DNA from: Panulirus ornatus | Taxonomy: Eukaryota > Arthropoda > Malacostraca > Decapoda > Palinuridae | Direction: 5' to 3' | NCBI RefSeq assembly: GCF_036320965.1 | Contig: NC_092236.1 | Coordinates: 12,564,518-12,628,517 of the forward strand | DNA length: 64,000 nt | Shown: piece by piece, positions 24,561 to 37,789 of the stretch | Numbering within the stretch: position 1 is the first letter of the stretch | Layout: the number at the start of each line of letters is the position of its first letter | Notes under the pieces: generated by a model | What the model was told of the DNA's origin: nothing | The model's input: only the letters and a program-made list of their open reading frames with translations | Databases searched by the model: none | Position numbers and translations under genes: made by a program

Positions 24561-25629
24561 CTTGAAAGGTTATAAGACGAAATCCAGCGTTGACCAAGTG
24601 GCAAACTCAGGAAGTGATGGGGCTTCCTCAACACCAGGAGAACTAAGACCCCAGAAGCTAGGTAGGTACCGATCATATTCCAAAGTGGTTGGAACCTCAA
24701 GATCTTAGTACCTGACCCATGAGTTACAGTGAAATAAACAAAAATGACAGACAATACAAGTGAGTTGTCTGCAAAGTCCTAGTTCTTAAGAGTGGAATAT
24801 CAAAGTGATTTTTATGAGCGATATTTTCGGGTGAGCAGGTGCGGGCTTGAGCGGCCATGGCCGGGGTAATGTTAAGACGGCGTAGCCTTACGCCCGGCCG
24901 GAGTCTGGCCGCTACCTCCGTCTTGGTAGGCATACATGAGGCCTCGCTTGACGGAGCACCGCCATTCCCGGGCAATCATTCCCAGGAATATTTCAAGATA
25001 TGGCCTCGAACGGTTTGGGGGGGAGGAGTGAGTGATCCCACCCCTGAGACCACATGAGCGATTGTGAGGATTGTAGAGACAGTAGCCTGTCCAGAGGGCC
25101 GGCCCAGCTACACCTGCTGGTGCTTTAGCCCTCGCCTCAAGCCTCCTCATCTGTCAATGTCCAAGAGAGAGGTCTAACGCCTCACATCGTCGTCAAGAGG
25201 GAGGGACGAGCCCGGTTCGCTTCATAAACACCGACCAGAAGGTGTTTCAGTATAAATCCTGATTCGATGCTTTTCACTCGACTCAACATACGTCAAGAGA
25301 CTAATGGAAAACCGTAACTTCAATACGAAAAGAAATGACTTGAAAGCTAAGAGACCTTACTGAATATGTGAGCGATTTAAAGCCATGACGAATTAAGGAT
25401 TTCTTCCAGTGCTCCAGATCCGACTCGTGCAACATCAACATTGTGCATACGTGGACGCGGAACCTAACTTACGGTGGACAGGTGTTTCATCAATAGGTAC
25501 GTGTGTGTGGAGGTATTCAGAACCAACACTCGCAACATGCACCACGCACGGTCAATGGCACCAAGAGGGGACGACAATGTAACGATCAAATCTTTGGAAC
25601 GAAGGGAAGTCAAAGGACAAGTCTGCACT

Positions 25630-25632
<3 letters not shown>

Positions 25633-25692
<60 letters not shown>
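25633..25692. repeat. (AG)n microsatellite
   Basis: About 30 AG units. Confidence 0.98.
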
Positions 25693-25695
<3 letters not shown>

Positions 25696-26127
25696 CACAC
25701 AGATGGAGGTCAAGGGGTTTTGGCTCTCCACCCACCCAGATGTAGAAAATGAGAGGCGACGAGAGTGGCAGCAGTGCCTTGAGCCGTCCCCACAACCAAC
25801 GCTCCGTGTTGGTGGTGGTACTCCTCTCTCCAGGTTCTCGTCCACACTCGCTACACACGGCGGATGAACCGATCAAGACGTGGTCGTCCTCTAGGGGTCT
25901 CTTTATAGCATGATGATATTTCAGTTCGGGGAAGACATTGTAGAGAAAATCTGAAGACAATTATGACATCAAATTAAAGATCTGTTCGACTAGAGAGGCA
26001 GCGGGACGGACGTGATGTTCAGTGTCATGAGAAATGAACGTCATCCAGCCCTTACCTTAGGCTAAGGCCACCGTCCCCTGGGGAGGATGGCTGGCACCGC
26101 CTGTGACATCATCACCAAGTGTCTATG

Positions 26128-26260
26128 ACGTGTAGTGGTGGTGGTGATGACGGCAGAAGAGCTGGTGGTGATGGGGGATGATGGGAGCACTGTTGGTGGT
26201 GATGGGGGATGATGGGAGCACTGTTGGTGGTGATGGGGGATGATGGAGGCACTGATCCCA
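26128..26260. repeat. 31-bp minisatellite
   Basis: Three copies of GGTGATGGGGGATGATGGGA followed by GCACTGTTG, plus a decayed leading copy. Confidence 0.9.
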
Positions 26261-26282
26261 GGGGGTCAACAAGGGATGGGTG

Positions 26283-26283
<1 letters not shown>

Positions 26284-26360
<77 letters not shown>
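26284..26360. repeat. (GT)n microsatellite
   Basis: About 38 GT units. Confidence 0.98.
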
Positions 26361-26361
<1 letters not shown>

Positions 26362-26439
26362 AGGATGGTGGTAAGGCTTCTCCCCCCTTTATGGAGCCGG
26401 TAATTCCTTGTTAATTAACCAGTCCATCACGTCATTCCA

Positions 26440-26502
26440 CGTCCCCCCCCCCCTAACCCTCCCTCACCACCACTGGTGCGGGGGGGGGGGGGGGGGGGGG
26501 GT
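26440..26502. repeat. poly-C and poly-G tracts
   Basis: A C run at about 26444-26453 and an almost pure G run at about 26478-26501, in opposite senses about 30 bp apart. They could base-pair. Confidence 0.9.
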
Positions 26503-26659
26503 TATCGGCAGGTGGGGTCTCGCTCAACCACAACACAACAATATATCCTTCACACACTAGACTGCAGGATGAAAATGTAGAAGAAAAAGATACGCGAAAA
26601 ATTTCGTAATCACACTCTCAAAACAACGTACGGAGGATATGTCTGTTTATATGGCGGAT

Positions 26660-26785
26660 ATATCTATCTATATGTGTACGATGCACATGCGTATATACAT
26701 GCGTATGTTTGGCTGCACTGGTACATGCGTGCGATGTACATGCGTATATACATACGTATGTTTGGCTGCACTGGTCTGTATGACT
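26660..26785. repeat. local ~55-bp duplication
   Basis: GCGTATATACATGCGTATGT followed by TTGGCTGCACTGGT occurs twice, starting near 26690 and 26743. Confidence 0.8.
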
Positions 26786-26824
26786 TTATGTGAGGGGGCG
26801 AGATAATGGTAATAACCCAGCCCC

Positions 26825-26850
26825 ACACACACACACACACACACACACAC
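26825..26850. repeat. (CA)n microsatellite
   Basis: About 13 CA units. Confidence 0.95.
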
Positions 26851-27148
26851 ATTGGTACACAGGACTGTTATCTTTATCTCCACGACCGGCCCGGGAAGTG
26901 ATCATATCAGCAGCGGCGAAATTACACTGGCAGAGAAGCTCTGCTTACGAAGGAGGGCGCAAAATGTGTCGCCTGGCATCGAGAAAGGTCGTGACACCCC
27001 CGTCATGACCCTTGACCCCCCTGTCGTGACCAGCCTGACCTGACCTGACCTGGCTGTGGCGCCACCCCCGCCCTGCTCTCAACCCTTCCATATATCAAAG
27101 ACACGAACGATTCGCTTTCGTACAACGTTCTTATGAGACAAGAATATA

Positions 27149-28678
27149 TATGGGAAGGATTACAGAGAACGAGGCAGGAGCGTGGGAGGGATTACAGAGA
27201 ACGAGGCAGGGGCGTGGGGGGGATTACAGGAAACGAGGCAGGAGCATGAGGGATTACAGAGAACGAGGAAGAAGCGTGGGAGGATATCAGAGAACGAGGC
27301 AGGAGCGTGGGGGGGATTACAATGAACGAGGCAGGAGCGTGGGAGGATTACAGACAACGAGGCAGGAGCGTGGGGGATTACAGAGAACGAGGCAGGAGCG
27401 TAGGGGGGATTACAGAGAACGAGGCAGGAGCGTGGGAGGATTACAGACAACGAGGCAGGAGCGTGGGGGATTACAGAGAACGAGGCAGGAGCGTGGGGGG
27501 GATTACAATGAACGAGGCAGGAGCGTGGGAGGATTACAGACAACGAGGCAGGAGCGTGGGGGGGATTACAGAGAACGAGGCAGGAGCGTGGGAGGATTAC
27601 AGACAACGAGGCAGGAGCGTGGGGGATTACAGAGAACGAGGCAGGAGCGTGGGGGGGATTACAGAGAACGAGGCAGGAGCGTGGGAGGATTACAGACAAC
27701 GAGGCAGGAGCGTGGGGGATTACAGAGAACGAGGCAGGAGCGTGGGGGGATTACAGAGAACGATGCAGGAGCGTGGGAGGATATCAGAGAACGAGGCAGG
27801 AGCGTGGGAGGGATTACAGAGAACGATGCAGGAGCGTGGGAGGATTACAGAGAACGATGCAGGAGCGTGGGAGGATATCAGAGAACGAGGCAGGAGCGTG
27901 GGGGATTACAGAGAACGAGGCAGGAGCGTGGGGGGGATTACAGAGAACGAGGCAGGAGCGTGGGAGGATTACAGACAACGAGGCAGGAGCGTGGGGGATT
28001 ACAGAGAACGAGGCAGGAGCGTGGGGGGGATTACAGACAACGAGGCAGGAGCGTGGGAGGATTACAGACAACGAGGCAGGAGCGTGGGGGATTACAGAGA
28101 ACGAGGCAGGAGCGTGGGGGGATTACAGAGAACGATGCAGGAGCGTGGGAGGATATCAGAGAACGAGGCAGGAGCGTGGGGGGGATTACAGAGAACGAGG
28201 CAGGAGCGTGGGAGGATATCAGAGAACAAGGCAGGAGCGTGGGGGGGATTACAGAGAACGAGGCAGGAGCGTGGGAGGATTACAGAGAACGAGGCAGGAG
28301 CGTGGGAGGATTACAGACAATGAGGCAGGAGCGTAGGAGGATTACAGAAAACGAAGCAGGAGCGTGGGGGATTACAGAGAACGAGGCAGGAGCGTGGGGG
28401 GGATTACAGAGAACGAGGCAGGAGCGTGGGAGGATATCAGAGAACGAGGCAGGAGCGTGGGGGGGATTACAGAGAACGAGGCAGGAGCGTGGGAGGATTA
28501 CAGAGAACGAGGCAGGAGCGTGGGAGGATTACAGACAATGAGGCAGGAGCGTAGGAGGATTACAGAGAACGAGGCAGGAGCGTAAGAGGATTACAGGAAA
28601 CGAGGCAGGAGCGTGGGGGATTACAGAGAACGAGGCAGGAGCGTGGGAGGATTACAGACAACGAGGCAGGAGCGTGGG
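27149..28678 (+). repeat. 1.5-kb minisatellite, ~31-bp unit starting GATTACAGA
   Basis: About 49 tandem copies of GATTACAGAGAACGAGGCAG followed by GAGCGTGGG(A/G)G. Variants include GACAAC for GAGAAC, GATATCAG for GATTACAG, GATGCAG for GAGGCAG, and G-run lengths of 4-8. Variant monomers alternate in patterns, which implies higher-order units. A 463-codon open frame spans it only because the unit lacks stops in that frame. It is low-complexity, changes frame with G-run length, and should not be called a gene. Confidence 0.97.
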
Positions 28679-28870
28679 GGGTGAACATTTTTCTCAGTTT
28701 CTGTCCTACGTTCAAATGCGGCGCTCCGTTTTCAGTTTCTGTCGTGCACTGGATCGTGTCGTTCCGTTTCCAGTTTCTGTCGTTCACTGGAACGCAACAC
28801 TCCGTTCTAAGTTTCTGTCGCACACTGGAACGCAGCGTTCCAATTCTTGGTTCCTGTGGTTCGCTGGGAT
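28679..28870. repeat. decayed ~36-bp tandem repeat
   Basis: Four copies of TTTCTGTCGTTCACTGGAAC-type sequence with flanking CGTTCCGTTT words. Confidence 0.8.
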
Positions 28871-28913
28871 GGAGGGGCGGGGCATCCCATCTTCAATGTC
28901 TGTGGTGGAATAG

Positions 28914-28916
<3 letters not shown>

Positions 28917-28991
<75 letters not shown>
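28917..28991. repeat. (GA)n microsatellite
   Basis: About 37 GA units. Confidence 0.98.
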
Positions 28992-28993
<2 letters not shown>

Positions 28994-29279
28994 TCATTCT
29001 GGGTCCCAGCGGTTCTGGAGGACGGCAGCGTCCCCCCGCGGGCCACCGCCATCCTTTCGTCCACATGTTGTCACACAGGAACACTAAGCCGGGATTTTCC
29101 TCAAAGTTTGCCCAGGAAAAAAATTGGGTGTTATTAACAAAGTTCATCACTGGCAACACTGCCGGACGCTTCCGCCGACCGCCCTCACTCACCCTCAACC
29201 AGACCCCACCCACCCTGGGCCACCCCCGCCCCTGGTACCAGGGTCGCCCTGGTCGGTTGGTATGGGAGGTACTGGGCAA

Positions 29280-29700
29280 GAAGGATGTGGCACTGGTATA
29301 TCAGAGTGTGGTATTGGGCTACTAGGATGCGCAACTCGGCCCTTAAGATGTGGCACTGGGCTACTAGAACCAGAATGTGGTACCAGGCTACGAGGATGGA
29401 GTACTGGGCTACCAAGATGTGGCACTGGGCTACCAATATGTGGCACTGGGCTACTAAGATGTGGCACTGGCCTACTAAGATGTGGCACTGGCCAACCAAG
29501 ATGTGGCACTGGCCTACCAAGATGTGGCACTGGCCTACTAAGATGTGGCACTGGGATACTAGAATATGATACTGGGTTCCCAGTAGATGGCACTAGTCTA
29601 CAGGTTGTAGCACTGGGCCACCAAGATGTGGCATTCGATCACCAGAAAGTGGCATTAGTCCCAAAGATGTGACACTACCCCTACAAAGATGTGGCACATA
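29280..29700 (+). repeat. 21-bp minisatellite (TGTGGCACTGG unit)
   Basis: About 19 copies of ATGTGGCACTGGGCTACCAA with G. Best preserved at 29405-29560. Its sequence is unrelated to the TTGAGCACGACGG family despite the equal period. Confidence 0.92.
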
Positions 29701-30045
29701 TCGACTGCCGTGAGGTACTTGGCAAGAAGCGTCAAGGCACATCTTTAACCCCTCAAAGACAGCAATGTTCTAGGCTCACTAAACTACGTACCTCACTATG
29801 AGAGCACTAGACGACCCGCTGCTCTAAGAATGCATGGGTGATTTATGCATATCTTCACTTACACCTTCGCAAATGTGAAGAAAACGATCTATTCCCTGAT
29901 CTACCAGCAGGTAAGACGATGGGTAGGTAAGAGCAGCAGCTAACTGACTAAGCAGACAGCGAGGCCTGGAGGAACCATGAGTGTTAAGGTGATGGTCGAC
30001 ATACACATACGTAACTCTCAAACTTCTTGTGTGTTGTTGGGCTTA

Positions 30046-30312
30046 GCCACGCACCACAGCTGGATGTCCCAGCACCCAGCCACGCACCACAGCTGGATGT
30101 CCCAGCACCCAGCCACGCACCACAGCTGGATGTCACAGCACCCAGCCACAAACCACAGATGGATGTCCCAGCACCCAGCCACGCACCACAGCTGGATGTC
30201 CCAGCACCCAGCCACGCACCACTGCTAGATGTCACAGCACCCAGCCACGCACCACAGATGGATGTCCCAGCACCCAGCCACACACCACACCTGGATGCCC
30301 CAGCACCCAGCT
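30046..30312 (+). repeat. 33-bp minisatellite
   Basis: Eight copies of CCAGCCACGCACCACAGCTG followed by GATGTCCCAGCAC. Frames stay open as 11-residue repeats. Confidence 0.95.
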
Positions 30313-32177
30313 ACAGTTCAACCATGATGTATTTGGAAAACCAGAATCTCTCTCTGAAACACATGATTATTACTACGAATATTTTGCTGTGTTTACATGA
30401 GCCCCAACAGTCTGATGGATATCACACACAGTAACAAATGAATTCGTACACTGACGGACGGACGAACACATTCAATCAATCCTGATGATTTGTGTAGTTT
30501 ATCTAATGCCCTACATAGAAAAACAACGTGAGCCAACGGACATTCAAACCAGTTTAGAAATTAGTCAGCTCTGTACAATATTTGTAACAAAACGATCATT
30601 AAAACGAAACGTGTTTAGATGAGACATTCACATCACTGGAACGTCTTCCCTTAAATGAGATACTTAAAGTTGACCGGACAGCTACTTACAGGGTGCTGTC
30701 TTCTATCAATGGGTCACTTAATGCCTTCAAGTGGACATACATATGAGAAAAGTAATTATCAATATTACAAATATATACATGCGACTTGTCTAGAAGCGTT
30801 CACAAATGTACAAGAAGCGTTCACAAACGCACAACATATGTAAGGGGGTTCTTCAAAAGCAGAATTCAAAGCCATCAATCATTACCACGAACTGTATAAT
30901 CACACAGTGGGGAAATGTGCACACAACTGAAGCAAGGGAGCTACTGAAATGGATCTACGTAAAGTGGTAAATTACATCACCAACTTATACCAGGTAGTTT
31001 AAGCAAAGATGGGTTACAATCATATAATACTTCTGAACCTGCAGGTGACCTATGATGTGGTGCATAACTGGATATCATAATTCGTTGATTAATAATTTTA
31101 GATGAACTGCACAGTGATATATATAGATAACTGAATGCCATTCAGATGAAACATTTGTCTGAAAGGACACAGAAATATCAAACAGATTTTGATATATGAA
31201 AGAGACGAGACAGATACCACAAAGTGAAGTAAAAGACGGTGTTCAACATGTGCAAAAAACCTGCCTAAGTGATCCATTCCGACAGCGGGGACAAGTCGAT
31301 CATAACCAGACCTGTTCTGTCCTCAGCAGGAGTATCTTCGTACCCACCTGGCCTGAACATTACAGTACACCCTGGTGACCACCTCCCGCGGCGTGGAGAT
31401 ATGGATCAGCTTGTCATAAGGCATCAAATTGTCCCACTGAACTACCTGCCTCGAACCGGTGGCTCCAGCAGTACTATGGCCATCACAGACCACTCTGTAC
31501 GTCGTCCTGCTTATGGCAAATATTCATTGCGAACTCTACACTCCGTCGTCCCCAACGCAGATCAGTCACCTTCTTTTACCCGAAAGGCGACAGGCCAGAG
31601 AGAAGCCTAGATGTGAGAGAGTGAGGGAGCAAAGCCATACGAGGAGACGGGGAGTTTCGAGGTACTGAAATATTGCACGAGTTCCAGCTCTCACGGTTTA
31701 GCCAAAGTGTCATAAACAATGCGGAACACTGATGTTAAAGCCCTTCTGCGGCCGTAACTCGGGCGTTATCTATACGTCCGACACTTCTTAACAACTTTCG
31801 GCAGTAACTAGATTAAACCGATGAAACATGGCCCCCATCGGGACGTGACAGGCGCTCTAACCCCTCAGTCCAGCCTTTCCCCAAAGCCACCACAAGACTG
31901 TTACGCGATAACTTGTGTTGAGAATATTCAACGAAAAACTTATATCCAGTTGGGATATTCCTAATAATTCAGTAGGAGAAGTTCCCTTGATAATCGAATG
32001 GGGAGATCCCTAATAATGCTTGTGATAATTCACACCATGCCTGACGGGAGGTGTTCATTCCAATAACCTTTTCCACTCACGTTATGCCAGTCCTGCTGAG
32101 GACTTGTATATATCAACACTCTTCCACGTCCGCAGACCCGAGTGGTGACATACTGACTTACAGCACACTAAAGTCAC

Positions 32178-32179
32178 AT

Positions 32180-32241
<62 letters not shown>
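32178..32241. repeat. (AG)n microsatellite
   Basis: About 32 AG units. Confidence 0.98.
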
Positions 32242-32243
<2 letters not shown>

Positions 32244-32860
32244 ACACCTACGTCCAGCGAAGCGTCTGTGCTAGAGGTGTGTCGAAATCTTTCACAACAG
32301 CGATTCAACAGTAACAGAGAAAGCAAGCTAGGCAATGAATCCCTCAGTCAATAAAAGATACAGTCACATCAAAACCCTCGCTCTATTTTCCTAGATCGTG
32401 AGGGTTCTTGTTCTGTTATGAGGTCGACATGTCCCTCGGTTCCTGCAACACCAGCGTCAGGATAGTGTGTCCTCATGACCCGCCAAGGAGACATAGGAAG
32501 GATCTCACCACCCAGGAGTCGCCAGCTCACGACCACCACACAAGCAAGCATCACTCGCACAGATACTCGCACACAGACCTCAACTTTAGACGCTTCGCCA
32601 GAAACCTTTCAGTGAAGAGATCCATCTTAAACCATTCAGGGAAACAGCGAATCTTAAGCAAGTTTTCATGAGAAGTAAAGACAACTGGACGTGGGTGAGC
32701 CCGGTTGGTAGGAACAACGCCTTCAAGAAGTTTCCTCAGTTAGGTTGTGGGTGAGACAATATTGACAGCGACACCTGGCGAGGGAGACGCTGGAACAGCA
32801 TGGAAAAGAAAATATATAAATGTTTTAGGCTTCTTGTAGGTCGCATAGGGGATATTCTGC

Positions 32861-33110
<250 letters not shown>

Positions 33111-33176
<66 letters not shown>
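33111..33176. repeat. (TA)n microsatellite
   Basis: About 33 TA units. Confidence 0.99.
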
Positions 33177-33179
<3 letters not shown>

Positions 33180-33354
33180 AATCATTGGCCACGACAAACA
33201 AGGCCGATAAAGCCAAAAGAGACGCACATCAGAACAGAATCACCGCGAGAGACAATACAACGGTGTCATATAAGAGAGTGAGAAACTGAGGGCGAACCTC
33301 CAGCGGTGCATGTGATGAGTGGGACTCTCAGATGTCGTAAGTCGTGGACAATGC

Positions 33355-33355
33355 C

Positions 33356-33415
<60 letters not shown>
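33355..33415. repeat. poly-C then (CA)n
   Basis: A C run of about 17 followed by about 20 CA units. Confidence 0.97.
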
Positions 33416-35132
33416 CACCTGTGAAGGGATGGCGGCCGTCTCCTGACGGTGGCAAGGCACGCCACCTCCAACCCACTCACATTATATCGGAATCTGATGG
33501 TGGCCTCCGCCGCCGCAGGGGAGGAACAATGGCTGCTGGGGGAGGAGGTGGCGGCAACGCAGACCTAGCTAGAACCGAAGGACTGTGAGTTAGGCCAATA
33601 GTGTGACCACACTCGTGTCCCTGTTCGTAAACATTCACTGAGAATTTCGGTCAAGAAGTGTAGTCATTCGTCTGTCTATCATCTATACACAAACACTAAA
33701 GAGACAGACATTTTTGACTCTTAGTATCAAAACGTAAAGTTAACCAAGAGCGGCGACATCAACCGTGTTGTCGTAGGATAATGACTAACGGGAAACCTGG
33801 GCCGATGCTGAGGAACTGATGAATGCTACGCGCGAGGCAACCGAGACAGCCTAGCCTTCCAAGAAGCAATCAGAACAGCACTGGTGGAATGGGAGCCATT
33901 CTGTTGACATCCCCCAGCACCCCATGACTTCCACCTCACCCCTGGTGTATAATTCTAACAAAACTCCAGAAATACGTGGACTGTAACGTCTTCGTCCTAC
34001 TGTCTTTAAACTATCCCCTGGTCTTCTCTGCTATAGTCTTCGGCCAGCTGTTAGGGACAGCAATACATGTTCTGGTAAACTGCAAGACTATTGCTTTACC
34101 TGACACACACTAACCAATGGAAAAATTAACACCCTCACATAACAAAAGACACATAAAGCAAAAATTCCAGACGCATCATACAATAATAAGTAAGAAAGAC
34201 TCTCCAAACATTAGTACGAAACAATACATGTAACGTGACTTCTAGACGACAAACGTAATAAAGAATAATAGCTAGAAAGATTCCGTTCACCTTCACTTAA
34301 AAGTCTTTGCAGTACAAGCCAAGTGAACACTTATTGGTAAAGGTAGCGTATGTGGCTGCCCGTCCATTGTAAATCTAAGGCACGTAACCAACCCTACAAA
34401 ACACTGGGACGGAGGGAGCTCTTTCCCCCTCAGGACAGAGCTATTCTCTTACTGAACCTGGTTCCCGGAGTCGAGATAGAACTGGAATAGAGAAAGCGTT
34501 TTAGAAACTGGAAAACTCTTTATCCAGAAGGACTTTACAAGTGGTGGAGGGTCACCTTTCTACATGCAAGTCGAGAGGTCACGCTTCTCCAGGTCGAGCA
34601 AAGGTCTGACTTATAGTGGCTGGACGTCAGGAACGCTTGAACACAAAGTGAAACTGGACGATGCCGAGGTAACCAGAGGTGCGGAAAATGAGCCAGCAGG
34701 TGCTTAGGCGGCAATGTGACTACTTCTTACTGTCAGTTTTCAGCGTCAGTCGCGACTGAAGCCACCTGCAACACAGTGAAAGCTTATACAGTACCTGTAC
34801 ATTATTGATGCTATATCGTTACCACCTAACGCACTTGTATCATATGCAACTTATTTACACAATTTTTACGGCGTTTTCGATACAAATGAATCTTCTAAGC
34901 CCGGTCATAAAAAATCTGAGATTTGGCATCGCTTGCTTCTTGGCGTCAAGGATGTACTGACACAGTCTGCTGAACTCTCCCAGACTCAGCCGTACTATAC
35001 CTACCACACTCTCACACGCCTCACCTCTGCCCCTACTTCCGCTGGAAGAGAAAGTTCGTCCAATCTTCGATCATAGCACAGAGCCTGATGTCTTCATTAC
35101 TGTGGCGTCCTATTCATTTCCATGGCATGTTC

Positions 35133-35133
<1 letters not shown>

Positions 35134-35174
<41 letters not shown>
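35134..35174. repeat. (GT)n microsatellite
   Basis: About 20 GT units. Confidence 0.97.
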
Positions 35175-35175
<1 letters not shown>

Positions 35176-35802
35176 AACTATGGTCATCGACGAAGCAGTT
35201 TCATAGAAGAACTAAATCAAGTGCACAGATAGTTAGTTCTGAGGACGCGTCGCTAAAGGTTTTGACGTGGATGTTGGGCTGAGGAACTGTCGCAGTCAAA
35301 TATGTTGACGGCATGAGTATGGACGGAGCCTGTGTATATATAGTCCAACCTGGGTTACCCAGAAGGGGACTGGGTAATGTTAAATAACCAGAAACCACAA
35401 CACATCTCTAGCCAAAATAATGCACAAGAAACCAAATAAAACGTCCATGAGGCAGTACAATGAGTTGCGTATGGCGAACGCGCACTGAGTGGGAGGGGAA
35501 AGTTCTAACTGTGTCTACATGCAGAATGAATTGAGAGATGAGTTCAGTACACCGAGGGTATGAATGTGTAGGTTCAAGTACGATCGCCATCATGTTGCCA
35601 GAATGAGTACTTGGAGCCAGTACTGATGGCGTAGGCGCTCGGACCCACTGGCGACCGTGCGCACATAACCTTGCCCCGGGAGGAAGGATGGGGGGGCCAC
35701 AGGCCACACGAACCATAATCAGCTTACTTAATATCCCGGGTCTCCCACGCAAAGGTCATCTTACCCTCCCCTCCATCCTCCACCCTCCACCACCCTACTG
35801 CC

Positions 35803-35829
35803 CACCACCACCACCACCACCACCACCAC
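35803..35829. repeat. (CCA)n microsatellite
   Basis: About nine CCA units in a C-rich stretch. Confidence 0.93.
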
Positions 35830-36966
35830 AAGACTCTAGGAACCATCAGCTCCACCACACTGTACTGTCGTCGCTTCCACCACACCACCCATCACCAACT
35901 ACGTTACCGGGAACTTAACCAAATCTTGCTGGCCTCATCAGAAGTGAAACACGAATAGGAGATTCCGTAGAGTTCCCACCCTGCACGCCAACAACGTTGC
36001 TGGATCCCTCACTGATAAATAGAGGTGGGGTGATGTAGTAGGGGGAAGAATGCACGAAAATATTTCTTTTAAAAAATCTGACGCGCGGAACTAGCAAGAG
36101 ATATCCGTGTACTACCAGAACTATTCATCTCCAGACACTATCGCCGACATTATGTACATACCTCTCGCCTGCCATATCTCCCTCACACCGTCATTAACAT
36201 TACTGAAATATCGAGCGAATTTCCACTAGAACCCTTTCTCCATCCTATACACATTGTCCAGAAGCCAACTTCAGTTGTTCCTCCACTACACAGTGAACAA
36301 GCAGCCCAGAAAGCACCACTTACACTTACAAACTCACTCGTTGCACTCGGCAGGTTCAGCAAACTTCACTGACTCTGCGAGCACAGCGATAAAGCGTACA
36401 CTGCTAGCGTGTCCCGCTAAGTTGGACGTCACCTGCCAATTGGCGACCACCTCGCACGCCCCCCCAAGCGAAGAGTTCTCCTCCATCGCGTCCATCCGTC
36501 GCCGCTCTTGCTCGTCACCCGCCCGCCAAGACACTTGCAACCTCTCCTACCGTCTGTCGATGAATCGATAAATCGCTTTATATCAATTCAGAAATTATAC
36601 ATCCACTTACATCGTCGATATGAAACTATAAACAAAATCCCATACATCGAAAGGAGTGATGAATCTGCAAAAATTATATTTTTATTCATGGACAATCTAC
36701 CTAACATATACATTATGTTCATACCATTTTTAATGAATCTTTGGCCGCAGTGAGCACTCGGTGTGTCTGGTATATCACGATGCGTATGTTATCTTTACTT
36801 ACTTCCGTGTGATGGTTGTGTTGTGTGAACCACTGGCGTGGTACGTGCTGGTGTTTCCACGCAACTGCAGGAATCCAAGACAAAAAAATGCCATCAAAGA
36901 GTTCACTAGCCTCATTATCTAGCTTATGTTTCAGCTGCAGTTCTCAATCTCTCGGGCACGTCAGGA

Positions 36967-37335
36967 CAACAATTCTTGATCACGACAATACAGCCATTCT
37001 TGAGCATGACCGGGCGACTCTTTGAGCACAACGGCACGATCATTCCTGAGTATGATGGGGCAACTCTTGTGCACGACAGGACGACCTTTCAACACGGCGG
37101 TATACAATAATCCTTATACACAACAGTGCAATCCTTGAGAACCTCGGTAAGACCCATTGTTTTAAGGTCAGCCCGTCATCCTATATAAGGGACGTACCGT
37201 CGTGCTCAAGGGTCTTACCCTGGTGTTCAAAGGGCGTACAGTTGTGCTCACGGGTCGCACCGTTATGCTCAAGGATCGTATTGTCGTGCTCAAGGGTCAT
37301 ACCGTCGCAAGGGTCGCGTTGTCCTTCAAGGACAC
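36967..37335. repeat. 21-bp family, inverted pair of arrays
   Basis: 36967-37145 carries + orientation copies (CTTGAGCATGACCGGGCGAC, TTTGAGCACAACGGCACGAT). 37190-37330 carries minus-orientation copies (GTACCGTCGTGCTCAAGGGT, GTATTGTCGTGCTCAAGGGT). The arms face each other across about 40 bp and could in principle form a hairpin. Confidence 0.85.
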
Positions 37336-37789
37336 TGCTTAGAATTTCGAGTAGCATCCTCATCCTCCAACACATCCCCTCCTCGATAGTCACAGCTGAA
37401 ATCCAAGTGAGATAACACGTGACGTGTGACTCTAGATGTCCACACTAACCTCAACTCCACGATCATTCCATCCCAAGGCATACACCGAGTGCTAACGTGC
37501 CCCTCCACCCTTCCTCCTCATCAGCAGGCTGTCTGTCACCTGCTTCAAATCGCTCACTTCTACAAGATGTAGATTGAATTCGAGTACATATTCCCAGCAG
37601 GGTAGGGTAGGGGGAAGGAGGAGAGGAGATAGGCAGGATAGAGTTCGTCGATGTGTGGGAAGGGCAGTACTAGGTATATGTATATATCGACCTTCTTTAC
37701 CCGATTTTCTTTCTATATTCCGAACGACTGATATACGACCAACATTTGCAACTGTTTGTGTAGACGGGAAGGGAGCTGTACGTTCGTAG

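Noticed and set aside
24840..25140. GC-rich block with a 66-codon frame, possibly a dispersed repeat or gene
   Set aside because: Only one copy in the window and no motif; cannot be supported from this sequence alone.
27150..28541. 463-codon open frame, the second longest in the window
   Set aside because: It is wholly inside the ~31-bp GATTACAGA minisatellite; overlapping frames are also open, and the product is a low-complexity repeat that switches frame with G-run length.
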